Source of the DNA: an uncultured Verrucomicrobiota bacterium
Lineage (GTDB): Bacteria > Verrucomicrobiota > Verrucomicrobiia > Limisphaerales > UBA9464
Assembly (NCBI GenBank): GCA_903835555.1
Contig: CAILNN010000201.1
Coordinates: 1-55,871, forward strand
Direction: 5' to 3'
Length of the DNA: 55,871 nucleotides
The notes below the pieces were generated by a model. It worked only from the letters and a program-made list of their open reading frames with translations, had not been told where the DNA came from and ran no database searches. Position 1 is the first letter of the stretch. Every line of letters starts with the position of its first letter. A program made the translations under genes and the position numbers. Shown piece by piece: positions 1 to 8,770 of this stretch.

Positions 1-309
1 ATCTCGCGTGACCCCAGGTACACCGCAAAGCGCTTCGCTGGAGGTATCGCACCCCATGGAGAACTCTCCTCCCGGTATCCACACCATGCCGACGGGAGCC
101 GGAGAAGGCGCTGGAACGGTGTTTGGAATGGTCGGGCCAAACGAGGGATTGGGTTCAGATTCCACGATTCCCCTGCTGGAAAAAAGGTTGCGGGATGATC
201 TCCATTTATAATAAATAATAAAATTTATTAATGCAATTACCACAACGTAGAGAATGGTGAGCAACATCCTCGGTTTCAGCCTCTTGCGCCTAACTGAGTC
301 TGGACTCAT
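1..309 (-). CDS. Formylglycine-generating enzyme-like (SUMF1) protein, membrane-anchored, partial
   Basis: This is the first 103 codons of a gene that runs off the left edge of the window; the frame is open from the ATG at 307-309 to base 1. Residues 1-15 are basic, residues 16-34 form a membrane segment (MLLTILYVVVIALINFIIYY region), and a Pro/Ser-rich linker follows. Near residue 80 begins GMVWIPGGEFSMGCD, the typical start of the FGE-sulfatase domain. In that family the domain either oxidises a sulfatase cysteine to formylglycine or, in many bacterial relatives, has another or unknown role. The catalytic cysteines lie outside the window, so activity cannot be judged. No sulfatase gene with a C/S-x-P-x-R motif was seen here. 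The fold assignment is fairly sure; the function is not. Confidence 0.8.
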   Translation of the reverse strand, partial: MSPDSVRRKRLKPRMLLTILYVVVIALINFIIYYKWRSSRNLFSSRGIVESEPNPSFGPTIPNTVPAPSPAPVGMVWIPGGEFSMGCDTSSEALCGVPGVTRD

Positions 310-376
310 GACCGGTTGTTGCCTCGGAATCCAAATACGCGCCAGCGAATTCCCGGATCCGTTGATTCAACGGCCG

Positions 377-459
377 TTTCCAAAGCGCCAGAGGACTGGC
401 GCAGTCCAAGACATGGCGGAAATCCCCTTGATCCTTCACATGAGAAACGTCTCGGACTG
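377..459 (+). repeat. Dispersed hairpin repeat, family A, copy 1
   Basis: The core GCGCCAGAGGACTGGCGC forms a perfect 7-bp stem with an AGGA loop. It is followed by CAGTCCAAGAC and a GGCGGA box, then by a weaker second hairpin. Five further copies lie in this window, all read in the same direction. This copy sits upstream of the formylglycine-generating-enzyme-like gene. Confidence 0.85.
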
Positions 460-548
460 TTGTAAGCAAAACAGAAACCCGTGTCCCACCTTATCCCACC
501 TTAATCAAGGACCACTGATTCAGTTGGATTGAATGAACCCAACCTCCA

Positions 549-615
549 CCCGGGGTAGGCCCGCAGACGGGCCAACCCCGGGCATTATACCTCAACCCCC
601 TTTGGGTTTGGCAGA
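549..615 (+). repeat. Palindromic repeat, family P, copy 1
   Basis: The core at 549-582 is a 14-bp stem (CCCGGGGTAGGCCC paired with GGGCCAACCCCGGG) with one A-A mismatch and the loop GCAGAC. A right arm CTCAACCCCCTTTGGGTT follows. Compared with the copies near 9448 and 20357, one A-T pair of the stem is replaced here by G-C, a compensatory change. The left outer arm is degraded. The remaining gap up to 826 holds no gene that I can support. Confidence 0.85.
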
Positions 616-825
616 ATTACACTGCGTTTGCTCTCCATTTATTATACCTGGAATGGTTTTCAAGCAATAGCATCGCTACGCTCAACTACGTGCCGCTTAA
701 AAGCTTTCCGCTTCTACAGTATGCTTCCAACTGTAACAAAGGAGAACCAAGCGAATGATTGGGGACTTCGCTCCATCGCCGTCCTGTACAGGGTCTGGAT
801 CAATATCCGATTGGCAAATCCTAGG

Positions 826-1371
826 TTACTTTGCTTTCAAAGCCTCCTCGATCGCGGAGGTTACGGAGGCGTCGTCGGGCTTGGTTTGGGGCTTGAAGCG
901 TGCCAACACTTCGCCATTGCGGCCAACGATGAATTTCCCGAAGTTCCATTCGATGTCACCCGGAAACTTGGCGTCTTTACCGGTCAATGATGTGTAAAGG
1001 GGGTGTTGCTCGGGCCCCTTTACGTGAAGCTTGGACATCAGCGGAAAGGTCACGCTGTACTTGGTTGAGCAGAAGGTCTTGATTTCCTCGGCGGAACCCG
1101 GTTCCTGGCCATTAAAGTCGTTGCAGGGAAAACCGACCACGACCAAGCCTTGTTTCTGGTACTTCTTGTACACCGATTCCAACGCCTCGTATTGAGGGGT
1201 CAGGCCGCATTTGGAAGCGACATTGACGACCAAGACGACCTTGCCTTGGTAGGCTTTCAGCGAGGTCGGCTTTCCATCAATATCCTTGAGGGCGATGTCT
1301 TGAATGGAACCAGCAGCGAATGCAGTCATGGCGAGCAAAAGACCGGCAGCAAAAGATTTTAGGGGCTTCAT
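826..1371 (-). CDS. Glutathione peroxidase family thiol peroxidase, exported
   Basis: A 181-residue protein that reduces peroxides with a thiol donor. The start chosen is the ATG at 1369-1371, because it gives a clean signal peptide (MKPLKSFAAGLLLAMTAFAA); an in-frame extension upstream would bury it. The family motifs are in order: NVASKCGLT with peroxidatic cysteine C55, GFPCNDFNGQEPGS with a second cysteine, and WNFGKFIV near the C-terminus. A cysteine replaces selenocysteine, and the second Cys in the FPCNDF motif is usual for thioredoxin-dependent members, so thioredoxin is a likelier donor than glutathione (inference). Export to the periplasm is predicted. It is transcribed in the same direction as the leucine-rich-repeat gene upstream. 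Confidence 0.9.
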   Translation of the reverse strand: MKPLKSFAAGLLLAMTAFAAGSIQDIALKDIDGKPTSLKAYQGKVVLVVNVASKCGLTPQYEALESVYKKYQKQGLVVVGFPCNDFNGQEPGSAEEIKTFCSTKYSVTFPLMSKLHVKGPEQHPLYTSLTGKDAKFPGDIEWNFGKFIVGRNGEVLARFKPQTKPDDASVTSAIEEALKAK

Positions 1372-1420
1372 AGGTGGGCGATAATATGAGTTGATTTCCA
1401 AACGTGTCAAAAGGGGCCGG

Positions 1421-2290
1421 TCATTCGTGATATCGGAATCCAGCCGCCTTCCCCGTCTTGATGAGTTCGCGACTGGCCTGGGTCCAGGGATTATGACCGA
1501 GATAAACCTGGACGAACGGGGCAAAACTCTTGGTGCCCGCCAAGTCCTTTTGAAAGGCTGCGTCCAGCGGTGAAAAATCCTGCAAGTCGTTGTATTCTAG
1601 AAAGATAAAGGTAGGAGATCGCAGGCCCTGAAGCGGGGTGAGATCGGTAACTCGGTTGTGTGCAACTGACAGACTGCTCAGCGATGGTAGTTGTTCCAGT
1701 CCGGCCAGACTGGTAATCTGGTTGTTTTCCAAGTAAAGGGAAACGAGGCGGTGAAAATTGGTAGCCGGTGCCAAGGATGAAACCGCATTGAATCCGAGAT
1801 ACAAGTTGGCGAGGTTACTCAGGCCACGTAACGAACTAAAGTCCTGAACATGGTTGCGGGAAAGTTCCAGGTACTGAAGGGCTCCATTGGACGCCAATGG
1901 GCTCACGTCTTGAACGTGGTTGGTCGCCAAATTCAGGTACTGAAGCAGCTTTAGCCCGGACAGTGGGGAGAGGTCAGTGATTTGGTTCCCCGCAAGGTCT
2001 GCGGATGCCAACTCATGACAATGCTCGAGGCCGGTCAGATTGGTGATTCCCAGTCCATTGGCATTGAACGTTGCCACATGGACGACATCGGCAGCGGTGA
2101 GCGGAGAATTGGTCCAGCGCTTGGCGAACACCTGCTGCCGAACAGCGTTTTCGAGTCGACTATCGCGAAAGATGGAAACCGAAGGTGCCGCTGGTTCGTC
2201 AGCCAATCCACGGCCAGTGGCGAGGATGAATAGAACGCTTGCCAGCAGACGGACGTTTAGCCAGCAACGCATAAAATCGGGAAGTAGCAT
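1421..2290 (-). CDS. Secreted leucine-rich-repeat protein
   Basis: About 289 residues. After a signal peptide (hydrophobic core LLASVLFILATGRGLA) the protein carries about seven 22-residue internalin-type repeats, for example LQYLNLATNHVQDVSPLAS and LVSLYLENNQITSLAGL. This is the SDS22-like LRR pattern used for protein binding. The start is uncertain: two adjacent ATGs at 2288-2293 lie just after AGGA, and another ATG at 2270-2272 would still leave a signal peptide. There is no LPXTG, membrane anchor or enzyme domain, and the C-terminus ends soon after the last repeat (GHNPWTQASRELIKTG). It is probably periplasmic or secreted, with an unknown ligand. The gene ends about 50 bases before the peroxidase start, so the two may be co-transcribed. 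Confidence 0.8.
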   Translation of the reverse strand: MLLPDFMRCWLNVRLLASVLFILATGRGLADEPAAPSVSIFRDSRLENAVRQQVFAKRWTNSPLTAADVVHVATFNANGLGITNLTGLEHCHELASADLAGNQITDLSPLSGLKLLQYLNLATNHVQDVSPLASNGALQYLELSRNHVQDFSSLRGLSNLANLYLGFNAVSSLAPATNFHRLVSLYLENNQITSLAGLEQLPSLSSLSVAHNRVTDLTPLQGLRSPTFIFLEYNDLQDFSPLDAAFQKDLAGTKSFAPFVQVYLGHNPWTQASRELIKTGKAAGFRYHE

Positions 2291-2466
2291 CATCGGTCCT
2301 AGAATCATGAGACAGACCGTTGTCAACAACAACGGACCTTTTCGTCAAGACGGTTGTTTTCCGGGCGGAATTCAAGACGATCGTCCATTCGATGAGTCGG
2401 GCTTTCAGCCCTTAATCACTTCCGTGGTGCTCGGCGTCAGGCAAGGGATAATTGCGCTGTGCGCCT

Positions 2467-2528
2467 GGTTCGGACCACCTCCGGCTCGACGGAGTCTCGC
2501 CCCACCGATGTTGCTTTAAATCAATATG
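2467..2528 (+). repeat. Dispersed repeat, family C, copy 1
   Basis: About 60 bases that recur almost unchanged at 43251-43309. The shared block includes CTCCGGCTCGACGGAG, a 5-bp stem, followed by ACCGATGTTGCTTTA. It lies in the gap between the LRR gene and the coiled-coil gene and is not part of either. Confidence 0.75.
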
Positions 2529-2616
2529 TTACGATTGAATTGAGAGGACGGGAAGAAACGACGTTATTGGGAAGGCAGGCATGTCGACGGTACAAGGCGT
2601 TCCCAATCGGTCATTC

Positions 2617-3198
2617 CTATTTCTTTTCTTGCTGCTGAGCGGCGGACTCCCGCTCCTTCTTGACTTGGTCGACGAGGTTGTTGAATTCGGTCACCGCTTT
2701 GTTGTAGTCCTCGGCCAATTTATTGTACTTGTTTGCCAGGGTCGTACGTTCTTCGGCCAGCGTCTTGAGCGCTTCGTTCTGAGTCTTAACCGATTCGTTT
2801 TGCTGGAGGATTGCCGCATTGGCCTTTTCGTAGGCGGCCTTGTAGGTTTCCAGAGTATTGGTCAGTTTCCCCCCTTCATACTCCAATTTCTTGAGTTCAG
2901 CCTTGAGTCGGCTGATTTCTGCTTTGTTGGTGCGGACGATCTCCTGGTTTTCCTTGCCCTCTTTGTCCAACCGCTCGATCTCAAAACTGTACCGCTTTGC
3001 TTGGGCTTCATTCTCCGCTGCCTTGGCCAGAGCCTCGTTCTTGGCTTTGTTTTCCTCCTCGATGCGCTCACGCAGCTTGGATTGCACCACCCACTGGACA
3101 ACACAAAGAACACAGATGGCAGCGGATAGACCGACCAGGATACCGATAGCGGCACCGGCGTTTGTTCGACGACGTGGAGAGATGGTGACTGTTGTCAT
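2617..3198 (-). CDS. Membrane-anchored coiled-coil protein, unknown function
   Basis: 193 residues starting at the ATG at 3196-3198 (MTTVTISPRRRTNAG). A short basic N-terminus precedes one membrane segment at about residues 16-38 (AIGILVGLSAAICVLCVVQ). The remainder is a long, highly charged heptad-rich coiled coil (EEENKAKNEALAKAAENEA and similar) ending in a Lys/Gln-rich tail. The topology suggests a periplasmic rod anchored in the inner membrane. I recognise no enzyme domain and cannot assign a role. It is divergent from rmuC, with 177 bases between the starts. Coiled-coil composition alone gives misleading similarity to many proteins, so database names should be treated with care. Confidence 0.75.
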   Translation of the reverse strand: MTTVTISPRRRTNAGAAIGILVGLSAAICVLCVVQWVVQSKLRERIEEENKAKNEALAKAAENEAQAKRYSFEIERLDKEGKENQEIVRTNKAEISRLKAELKKLEYEGGKLTNTLETYKAAYEKANAAILQQNESVKTQNEALKTLAEERTTLANKYNKLAEDYNKAVTEFNNLVDQVKKERESAAQQQEKK

Positions 3199-3375
3199 GT
3201 CGAAAGCAGAAATCGGCCGTTCAAAACGGCACGGCTTGGGTTGAAGCCGCAGGGGCAACGTTGTCGGTGAAGTCCGGTTTTGTCAAAAGCCCGTTGCAAG
3301 ATTGTGACGGACTAGATTTTGACCATTCCTTCAGGCATTGTTACTGCCCTTAAAAGACCATCGAATTCCCTACAA

Positions 3376-4950
3376 ATGCCCACCCCTCAAGCGATGATCG
3401 ATGGAATCCAAGTCCTGCTGACGGTCACGCTGCTTATTTCGCTCGGCGGAGCAATCGCTGCATGGCTGGCCTTTTTCCGCAAGCAACCGGTTCCGGAGCT
3501 ACGCGTAGAAGCCGAACTGCGGCAGCAATTGGCAGCTAGGGAGGCCGAACTTTCGACACTCCGCCAGAGCCTCGGGGACGTGCGGGCTTCCGCTGCGGCC
3601 TCAGATGGACGGCGGCTGGCTGCAGAGCAATTGGCAGAACTTCGCACACTGGAGTCTGCCGAGGCGCAGCGGATCGCTTCCACCCTCCGTATACAGGTGT
3701 CAGCGCTCGAATCCGATCGTGCTGGCCTGAAGGCCGAGGTGGAAAAGGGTGCGGCCTTGCTCGTCGAGCAACGTCGCTTTCATGAGGAAAGTGAACGTAA
3801 CCAACGGGAAAAGCATGAGTCTGCCGTGGCTGAACTTCGGCAGGCCGGGGAGCGGTCGCTGGCCATCCTGCGGGATCAATTCAAGGGGTTGGCGGCGGAA
3901 GCGTTGGCGGCCAATAGCCCTGAATTTCTGCGTCTAGCTGGGGAAAAATTCGCCAGTTTCAAGAGCTCGGCGGAAAGCGATCTTTCACAGCGACAAACCC
4001 GGATTGAAGCGTTGATTCGCCCTTTGGAAGACCAGCTACGCGCCTACCAGCAGCGGCTGCAACAATCGGAGGCGCATCAGCAAGCGTCGCTCGGCCAAGT
4101 CCAGGAACAGCTCAAGCAATTGACCGTCCAGAGTGAATCGCTGGCGAGCGAGACCCAACGGCTGCGGGTTGTCCTCAGCTCCAATCAAGCGCGCGGACGC
4201 TGGGGAGAGGAAACCTTGCGCCGTGTCATCGAGGCAGCTGGCTTGAGCGCCCACTGTGATTTTACCGAGCAGGTCAAAGAGGGAGATGGCAAGCCGGACC
4301 TGGTGGTTCGGCTTCCGGGCAATCGGGTCATTCTAGTCGACTCGAAGGTTCCCGACCTGGCTTTCCTCGACGCCCTAGGCACCGCCGATGAGGTGAAACG
4401 AAGGACGGCCCTGGAGACGCACGCACGCAATCTCAAGGATACCATCAAGGACTTGGCAGGCCGCAACTATCCAGCCGCATTTAGCAATGCCTTGGATTTC
4501 GTGGTCCTGTTTCTGCCGGCTGAATCGCTCTTCAGTGCCGCGTTGGAAGGAGACCCCGAATTGATTCTATGGGCAGCGGAGAAACGAATTCTCCTGGCCA
4601 CACCGGCTTCGTTGATTGCCCTTTTGCGGAGTGTGGCAGTGAGTTGGCAACAATACGAGCTATCGATCAACAATCGCCAGATCGGAGAGGCAGCCAAGGA
4701 GCTGTTTGACCGGGTACAGATATTTCTGGGCCATTTTGAGAAAATCCGCAAAGGACTGAGCGACGCATCCGATGCGTACAACAGCGCGGTGACCAGCTAC
4801 GAGCGGCGGGTTCGTCCGACCGGCGACCGGCTCCAAAAACTGACCGGTAAGGCGGAGCAGGAGGTCTTGGAGGAAATACCTCCACTGTCGGGAACACTCC
4901 GCGATGTTCCACGATTACCGGCAGAATCGGTTTCAAAATCCACCGTCTAA
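3376..4950 (+). CDS. rmuC: DNA recombination protein RmuC
   Basis: A 524-residue RmuC-family protein. It starts at the ATG at 3376 (MPTPQAMIDGIQ), which places a membrane segment at once after the start (LLTVTLLISLGGAIAAWLAFF). Next comes a long coiled coil (about residues 35-260), then the conserved RmuC domain with NQARGRWGEETLRRVIEAAGL, PDLVVRLPGNRVILVDSKVP and the block around FVVLFLPAESLFSAAL. The domain belongs to the PD-(D/E)XK nuclease-like fold, and the D-S-K of VDSKVP fits its core. In E. coli, loss of RmuC raises inversion at short inverted repeats, so a role in DNA rearrangement is inferred by family. Length and domain order are normal. Confidence 0.93.
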   Translation: MPTPQAMIDGIQVLLTVTLLISLGGAIAAWLAFFRKQPVPELRVEAELRQQLAAREAELSTLRQSLGDVRASAAASDGRRLAAEQLAELRTLESAEAQRIASTLRIQVSALESDRAGLKAEVEKGAALLVEQRRFHEESERNQREKHESAVAELRQAGERSLAILRDQFKGLAAEALAANSPEFLRLAGEKFASFKSSAESDLSQRQTRIEALIRPLEDQLRAYQQRLQQSEAHQQASLGQVQEQLKQLTVQSESLASETQRLRVVLSSNQARGRWGEETLRRVIEAAGLSAHCDFTEQVKEGDGKPDLVVRLPGNRVILVDSKVPDLAFLDALGTADEVKRRTALETHARNLKDTIKDLAGRNYPAAFSNALDFVVLFLPAESLFSAALEGDPELILWAAEKRILLATPASLIALLRSVAVSWQQYELSINNRQIGEAAKELFDRVQIFLGHFEKIRKGLSDASDAYNSAVTSYERRVRPTGDRLQKLTGKAEQEVLEEIPPLSGTLRDVPRLPAESVSKSTV

Positions 4951-5001
4951 ACAAAAAGGGCCTAAGTCCGATGCGTGCGCTCAAAAAATCAATCGTTTAC
5001 C

Positions 5002-6381
5002 ATGTCTAAACCAGAAACCTACGACGCCATTGTCATTGGCGGTGGAAGTGCCGGCTATGCAGCAGCCCGTACATTTCACAGTGTCGGCTGGAAAACCGCC
5101 GTGATCGAGGGCAGTCCAACCATCGGCGGTCTTTGCATCCTGCGCGGATGTATGCCGACCAAAGCCATCCTCCATGGTGCCGAGTTGCGACAGGGCATTC
5201 GGGAAGCCCGTCGATGGGGTATTGAGGCTCGGGAGGTGACGGTGGATTTTGCCCGGTTGATGGCTCGGAAGGACGAACTGATCGCGGACTTTGCCGGCTA
5301 TCGCCAACAGCAACTGCAAGACGGGCGGTTTGCCTTTTTCCATCAATCGGCCGTTTTCGTTGATCCGCATACCATTCGACTGACTGGCGGAGGCTTCCTT
5401 TCGGCTCGTTATTTTATCATCGCCACCGGATCAAAAATAGCGAGATCACCCCGCGCTGATTTGGAAGCGGTGGGATACCTGACCAGCGACACCGCCTTGG
5501 GGCTCGCCTCATTGCCCGAGTCGTTGATCGTCCTTGGGGGGGGGCCGGTTGCGCTCGAGTTTGCGCAGTTTTTTCATCGCTTGGGCACTGCCGTGACGGT
5601 GATCCAGCGGTCTGCGCATGTGCTGCGGGATTCCGACACGGATGTTGCTGAAGAACTTCAAGCGGCACTGCGTGAGGAAGGGATGACCCTTTATGCGGGG
5701 ACCGAGATTACGGGCGTATCTGCAACCGCAGGCGGAAAAGCCATTACTTTTCGCCACGGGGCCAATCTGGTCACGGTGGAGGCAGCCGAAATTTTCAATG
5801 GCCTGGGTAGAACTCCGGCAACCTCCGGATTAGGCCTCGAAGCGGCTGGCGTGGAAGTCACCGGGTCGGGTCAAATCCGGGTGGATGCCCACCAGCGGAC
5901 CACGCAGCCCCACATCATCGCGGCCGGCGATTGTTGCGGCCCTCATGAAATCGTCCATATCGCGATTCAGCAGGCGGAGGTTGGGGCCAAGAACTTAATT
6001 TATCCCGACCGATTGCAGGGAATGGATTATCGACTGCTCGTCTCAGTAGTCTTTACCGAACCGCAGGTGGCCACCGTGGGAGCCTCGGAACAGTCGCTTC
6101 AAGCATCAGGGGTGGCGTATCGGGTTGCGACCTATCCGTTTAACGATCACGGCAAATCCCTCATCCTCGGATGCACCCGCGGTTTTGTGAAATTGATCAC
6201 GGCGGCGGCAAGTGGTGAAATCCTTGGAGGAGCGGTTGTCGGACCTCAAGGCGGTGAATTGATCCATGAAATTGTGGTGGCCATGAGCCAGCGAATGACG
6301 GCCGCACAATTGGCGGCAGTTCCCCATTACCACCCAACTTTGGCGGAAATCTGGACCTATCCCGCTGAGGAATTGGCGTGA
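5002..6381 (+). CDS. FAD-dependent pyridine nucleotide-disulfide oxidoreductase (dihydrolipoamide/mercuric reductase family)
   Basis: 459 residues from the ATG at 5002. An N-terminal FAD-binding motif (AIVIGGGSAGYAAA) is followed by the redox-active pair C45-x4-C50 in GGLCILRGCMPTK, an NAD(P) motif (LIVLGGGPVALEFAQFF), and the dimerisation domain. That domain ends with HYHPTLAEIW, which carries the His-x-His-Pro-Thr and Glu of the active-site base. All residues needed for a flavoprotein disulfide reductase are present. Which disulfide it reduces is not clear: no E1 or E2 dehydrogenase subunit or mer gene is nearby, and there is no N-terminal heavy-metal domain. It starts about 50 bases after rmuC on the same strand. 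Most likely a general dihydrolipoamide dehydrogenase-like enzyme. Confidence 0.88.
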   Translation: MSKPETYDAIVIGGGSAGYAAARTFHSVGWKTAVIEGSPTIGGLCILRGCMPTKAILHGAELRQGIREARRWGIEAREVTVDFARLMARKDELIADFAGYRQQQLQDGRFAFFHQSAVFVDPHTIRLTGGGFLSARYFIIATGSKIARSPRADLEAVGYLTSDTALGLASLPESLIVLGGGPVALEFAQFFHRLGTAVTVIQRSAHVLRDSDTDVAEELQAALREEGMTLYAGTEITGVSATAGGKAITFRHGANLVTVEAAEIFNGLGRTPATSGLGLEAAGVEVTGSGQIRVDAHQRTTQPHIIAAGDCCGPHEIVHIAIQQAEVGAKNLIYPDRLQGMDYRLLVSVVFTEPQVATVGASEQSLQASGVAYRVATYPFNDHGKSLILGCTRGFVKLITAAASGEILGGAVVGPQGGELIHEIVVAMSQRMTAAQLAAVPHYHPTLAEIWTYPAEELA

Positions 6382-6614
6382 TTTTGGAGAGGAGAAGCTG
6401 AGAAGGAACCGGAGCCGATCCATTGGACGAAACTAGTTTGCGAATCCATTGTGAGCGGGAAAAAGCGCTTTTATTGGGAAGGCTGGGATTACATCCTTCG
6501 GATCGGAAGGCCTACCGAACGAAACTGGTTAATAAGTCGTCAAAATTGTGAACAACTATTCACTCGTCCGACATCTTTTTGTCACGTAGTCGTCGCAAGC
6601 TCTGTTGCGTTTCA

Positions 6615-8687
6615 ATGAAAAAGGTCCTCATCCTGACAGCTGGTTTTGGCGAAGGGCACAACGCGGCCGCACGTAATGTCCGGGAGGCATTGGAACTGGC
6701 GTCCGACGACATCAAGGTTGAGGTCCTTGATGTCCTGGAGATTTCCTACGGTCGTCTCAACCAATTGGTTCGATCGACCTACGAGAAGGTCATCGACTAT
6801 GCGCCGACCGTCTGGAACGGCATCTATGAATGGCTGGATGGAAAGCGGTGGCCACATCCGGACGGAGCGGTAGGGCTATTTCGACTGCGCGAGCATTTAT
6901 CCGATATTCTCAAGTCAACGGAACCAGATTGCGTCATCACGACGTATCCGTTGTACGCTCCACTGATTCAATTGCTGTATCGAGACCACTCCGAGCGGCC
7001 ATTTAAACTCATCTCGGTGGTGACCGACTCTATCACCGCACATTCGATGTGGTGGCGTTCGCCGTGTGACTATTGGATCGTCAGCAATGAATCGACGGCT
7101 CAGGTGCTCCGTGCTGGCGGGGTAGAGCCGGACCGGGTCAAAGCATTGGGTTTCCCGGTCAGTCCCCGATTTGCGGACCTCTGCCAGTACCAGATTGACC
7201 CACCAGAGACCGCTGCCGTGCGTCGAATCTTGTGGGTGGTGAACCACAATAAAAAGAAGGCTGTACGGACGTTGGAAGAGTTGCTCGAAATACCGCGGGT
7301 TCATCTAACCGTAACTGTTGGGCGCGATGCGGAGCTAAAAACCGAATTGGTGGAAGCAACTCAAGCGCACGCGGACCGAGTCACACTGTTGGGTTGGACG
7401 AACATCATGCCCCGTTTGTTGGTCGAGAGCCACCTTGTCATCGCGAAGGCGGGGGGGGCGATTATTCAAGAAGCGTTGGCGGCCCGTTGCCCATTGATAA
7501 TCAACCATGTCATTCCAGGGCAGGAGGAAGGCAACGCACGTTTGGTCACGGAGAACGGCTATGGAGTGGTGGCGGAACGACGGAAGCAGGTCGCCCATTT
7601 TGCGGAGGAGGCCTTCGCCCACAGTGCAGCGCGATGGCATCAATGGCGCATGAATTTGGCCCGCGATTCTAAGCCGGACGGTGCCATTCGGTTGGCCGAA
7701 CTGGTCTTGAAACTTTGCCGGGAAAATGATGAGGAACGGCAACCGCAATCGCTTTTTGCTCATCCGAATCATTCGTCCGGGCAAGTTGCTCCGAGCGTTC
7801 CCATCGCGCCGATTTCCCCAATTGAACTGGCGTCTGAGCACGACCCAGATTTTATCGAGACTCGACGGAGTCACCCCCGTCGCCGCGAACTGCCACAACT
7901 TCTTTGCGATCTCCACACCCACACTACCTACTCAGACGGCAGCTTGTCGGTGGCAGAATTGGTTGATTTCTATGGTCGGCGGAGATTTGACTGCCTGTGC
8001 ATCACGGACCACTTGGCGGACCCGCGGCGCGTCTTGGGTAAACTGGTTCGCCTGACCAACATGGTTTTGTCTCCCAATCAACTCGATGAATACTTCGAGG
8101 TCATTGCCAATGAGCGTCGGCGTGCCTGGCGCAAATATTCAATGCTTCTGCTGACAGGCATCGAATTCAACAAGGATGGAATGACTCCAAAGTCCTCCGC
8201 GCACCTTTTGGGGATCGACCTGAAAACCCCAATCAATCCGGCATTGGACCTGATGGATACCATCACGGAAATCCATCGCCAAAGCGGTCTGGCAGTGGCG
8301 TCTCACCCGCATGTGATGACCACCGAGTGGGGCAAGAACACACTTTACCTCTGGGAAAACCAGGAACGGTACGCCCCATTGCTGGATGCCTGGGAAATCG
8401 CCAACCGAAACAACATTTTCAGCCCCGTCAGTCTCAAACGGCTTCCGTTCCTGGCCAACAGTGATTTTCACAAGCCGAAGCACATTGAATCCTGGAAAAC
8501 CATTCTGCGTTGCGAAAAGCATCCGGATGCCATCAAGGCCTGTATCCGCGACAATCGAAACGTATCGATAACACTGTACCGGGATGAGGCGGTCGGGGAG
8601 CCAGAAGCGGCAGACCTTGGACTTCCGAAGGCAGCGGTTGAAGAAGTGGCAGCGGCGAGGCGGTCTTTGATTGCGGCTCGGGTCTGA
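6615..8687 (+). CDS. Fusion: MGDG-synthase-like glycosyltransferase + PHP-domain phosphoesterase
   Basis: 690 residues from the ATG at 6615 (MKKVLILTAGFGEGHN). Residues 1 to about 375 match the MGDG synthase/UgtP-type glycosyltransferase of GT-B fold, family GT28. They show the N-terminal TAGFGEGHNAAA loop, VVTDSITAHSMWW, and the nucleotide-sugar loop KAGGAIIQEALAARCP near residue 276. Such enzymes add galactose or glucose to diacylglycerol. After a linker, a PHP domain begins near residue 430: LCDLHTHTTYSDG, CLCITDH, TGIEFN, SHPHVM and NSDFHKPKH carry the metal-binding His and Asp set of this metallo-phosphoesterase superfamily. Both halves look intact, so this is a true fusion rather than a run-on. 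The gap 6382-6614 upstream shows no gene. The product may be a glycolipid enzyme with a linked phosphatase; this is inference. Confidence 0.85.
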   Translation: MKKVLILTAGFGEGHNAAARNVREALELASDDIKVEVLDVLEISYGRLNQLVRSTYEKVIDYAPTVWNGIYEWLDGKRWPHPDGAVGLFRLREHLSDILKSTEPDCVITTYPLYAPLIQLLYRDHSERPFKLISVVTDSITAHSMWWRSPCDYWIVSNESTAQVLRAGGVEPDRVKALGFPVSPRFADLCQYQIDPPETAAVRRILWVVNHNKKKAVRTLEELLEIPRVHLTVTVGRDAELKTELVEATQAHADRVTLLGWTNIMPRLLVESHLVIAKAGGAIIQEALAARCPLIINHVIPGQEEGNARLVTENGYGVVAERRKQVAHFAEEAFAHSAARWHQWRMNLARDSKPDGAIRLAELVLKLCRENDEERQPQSLFAHPNHSSGQVAPSVPIAPISPIELASEHDPDFIETRRSHPRRRELPQLLCDLHTHTTYSDGSLSVAELVDFYGRRRFDCLCITDHLADPRRVLGKLVRLTNMVLSPNQLDEYFEVIANERRRAWRKYSMLLLTGIEFNKDGMTPKSSAHLLGIDLKTPINPALDLMDTITEIHRQSGLAVASHPHVMTTEWGKNTLYLWENQERYAPLLDAWEIANRNNIFSPVSLKRLPFLANSDFHKPKHIESWKTILRCEKHPDAIKACIRDNRNVSITLYRDEAVGEPEAADLGLPKAAVEEVAAARRSLIAARV

Positions 8688-8770
8688 TTCGATTGGCCGT
8701 GAGGAAATCTCGCGTTACCGTTTCACAACTGCCGGGTGCGGATGGTCCGTCCATTCCGGAGTGATTCTCC

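Noticed and set aside
8..211. Plus-strand open frame of 67 codons at the left edge
   Set aside because: The opposite strand encodes a clear FGE-type N-terminus (MVWIPGGEFSMGCD) over the same bases, so the plus frame is a shadow.
5002..6381. Mercuric reductase
   Set aside because: The fold and the CXXXXC pair agree, but there is no N-terminal metal-binding domain, no C-terminal vicinal cysteine pair and no mer genes nearby, so the general family name is safer.
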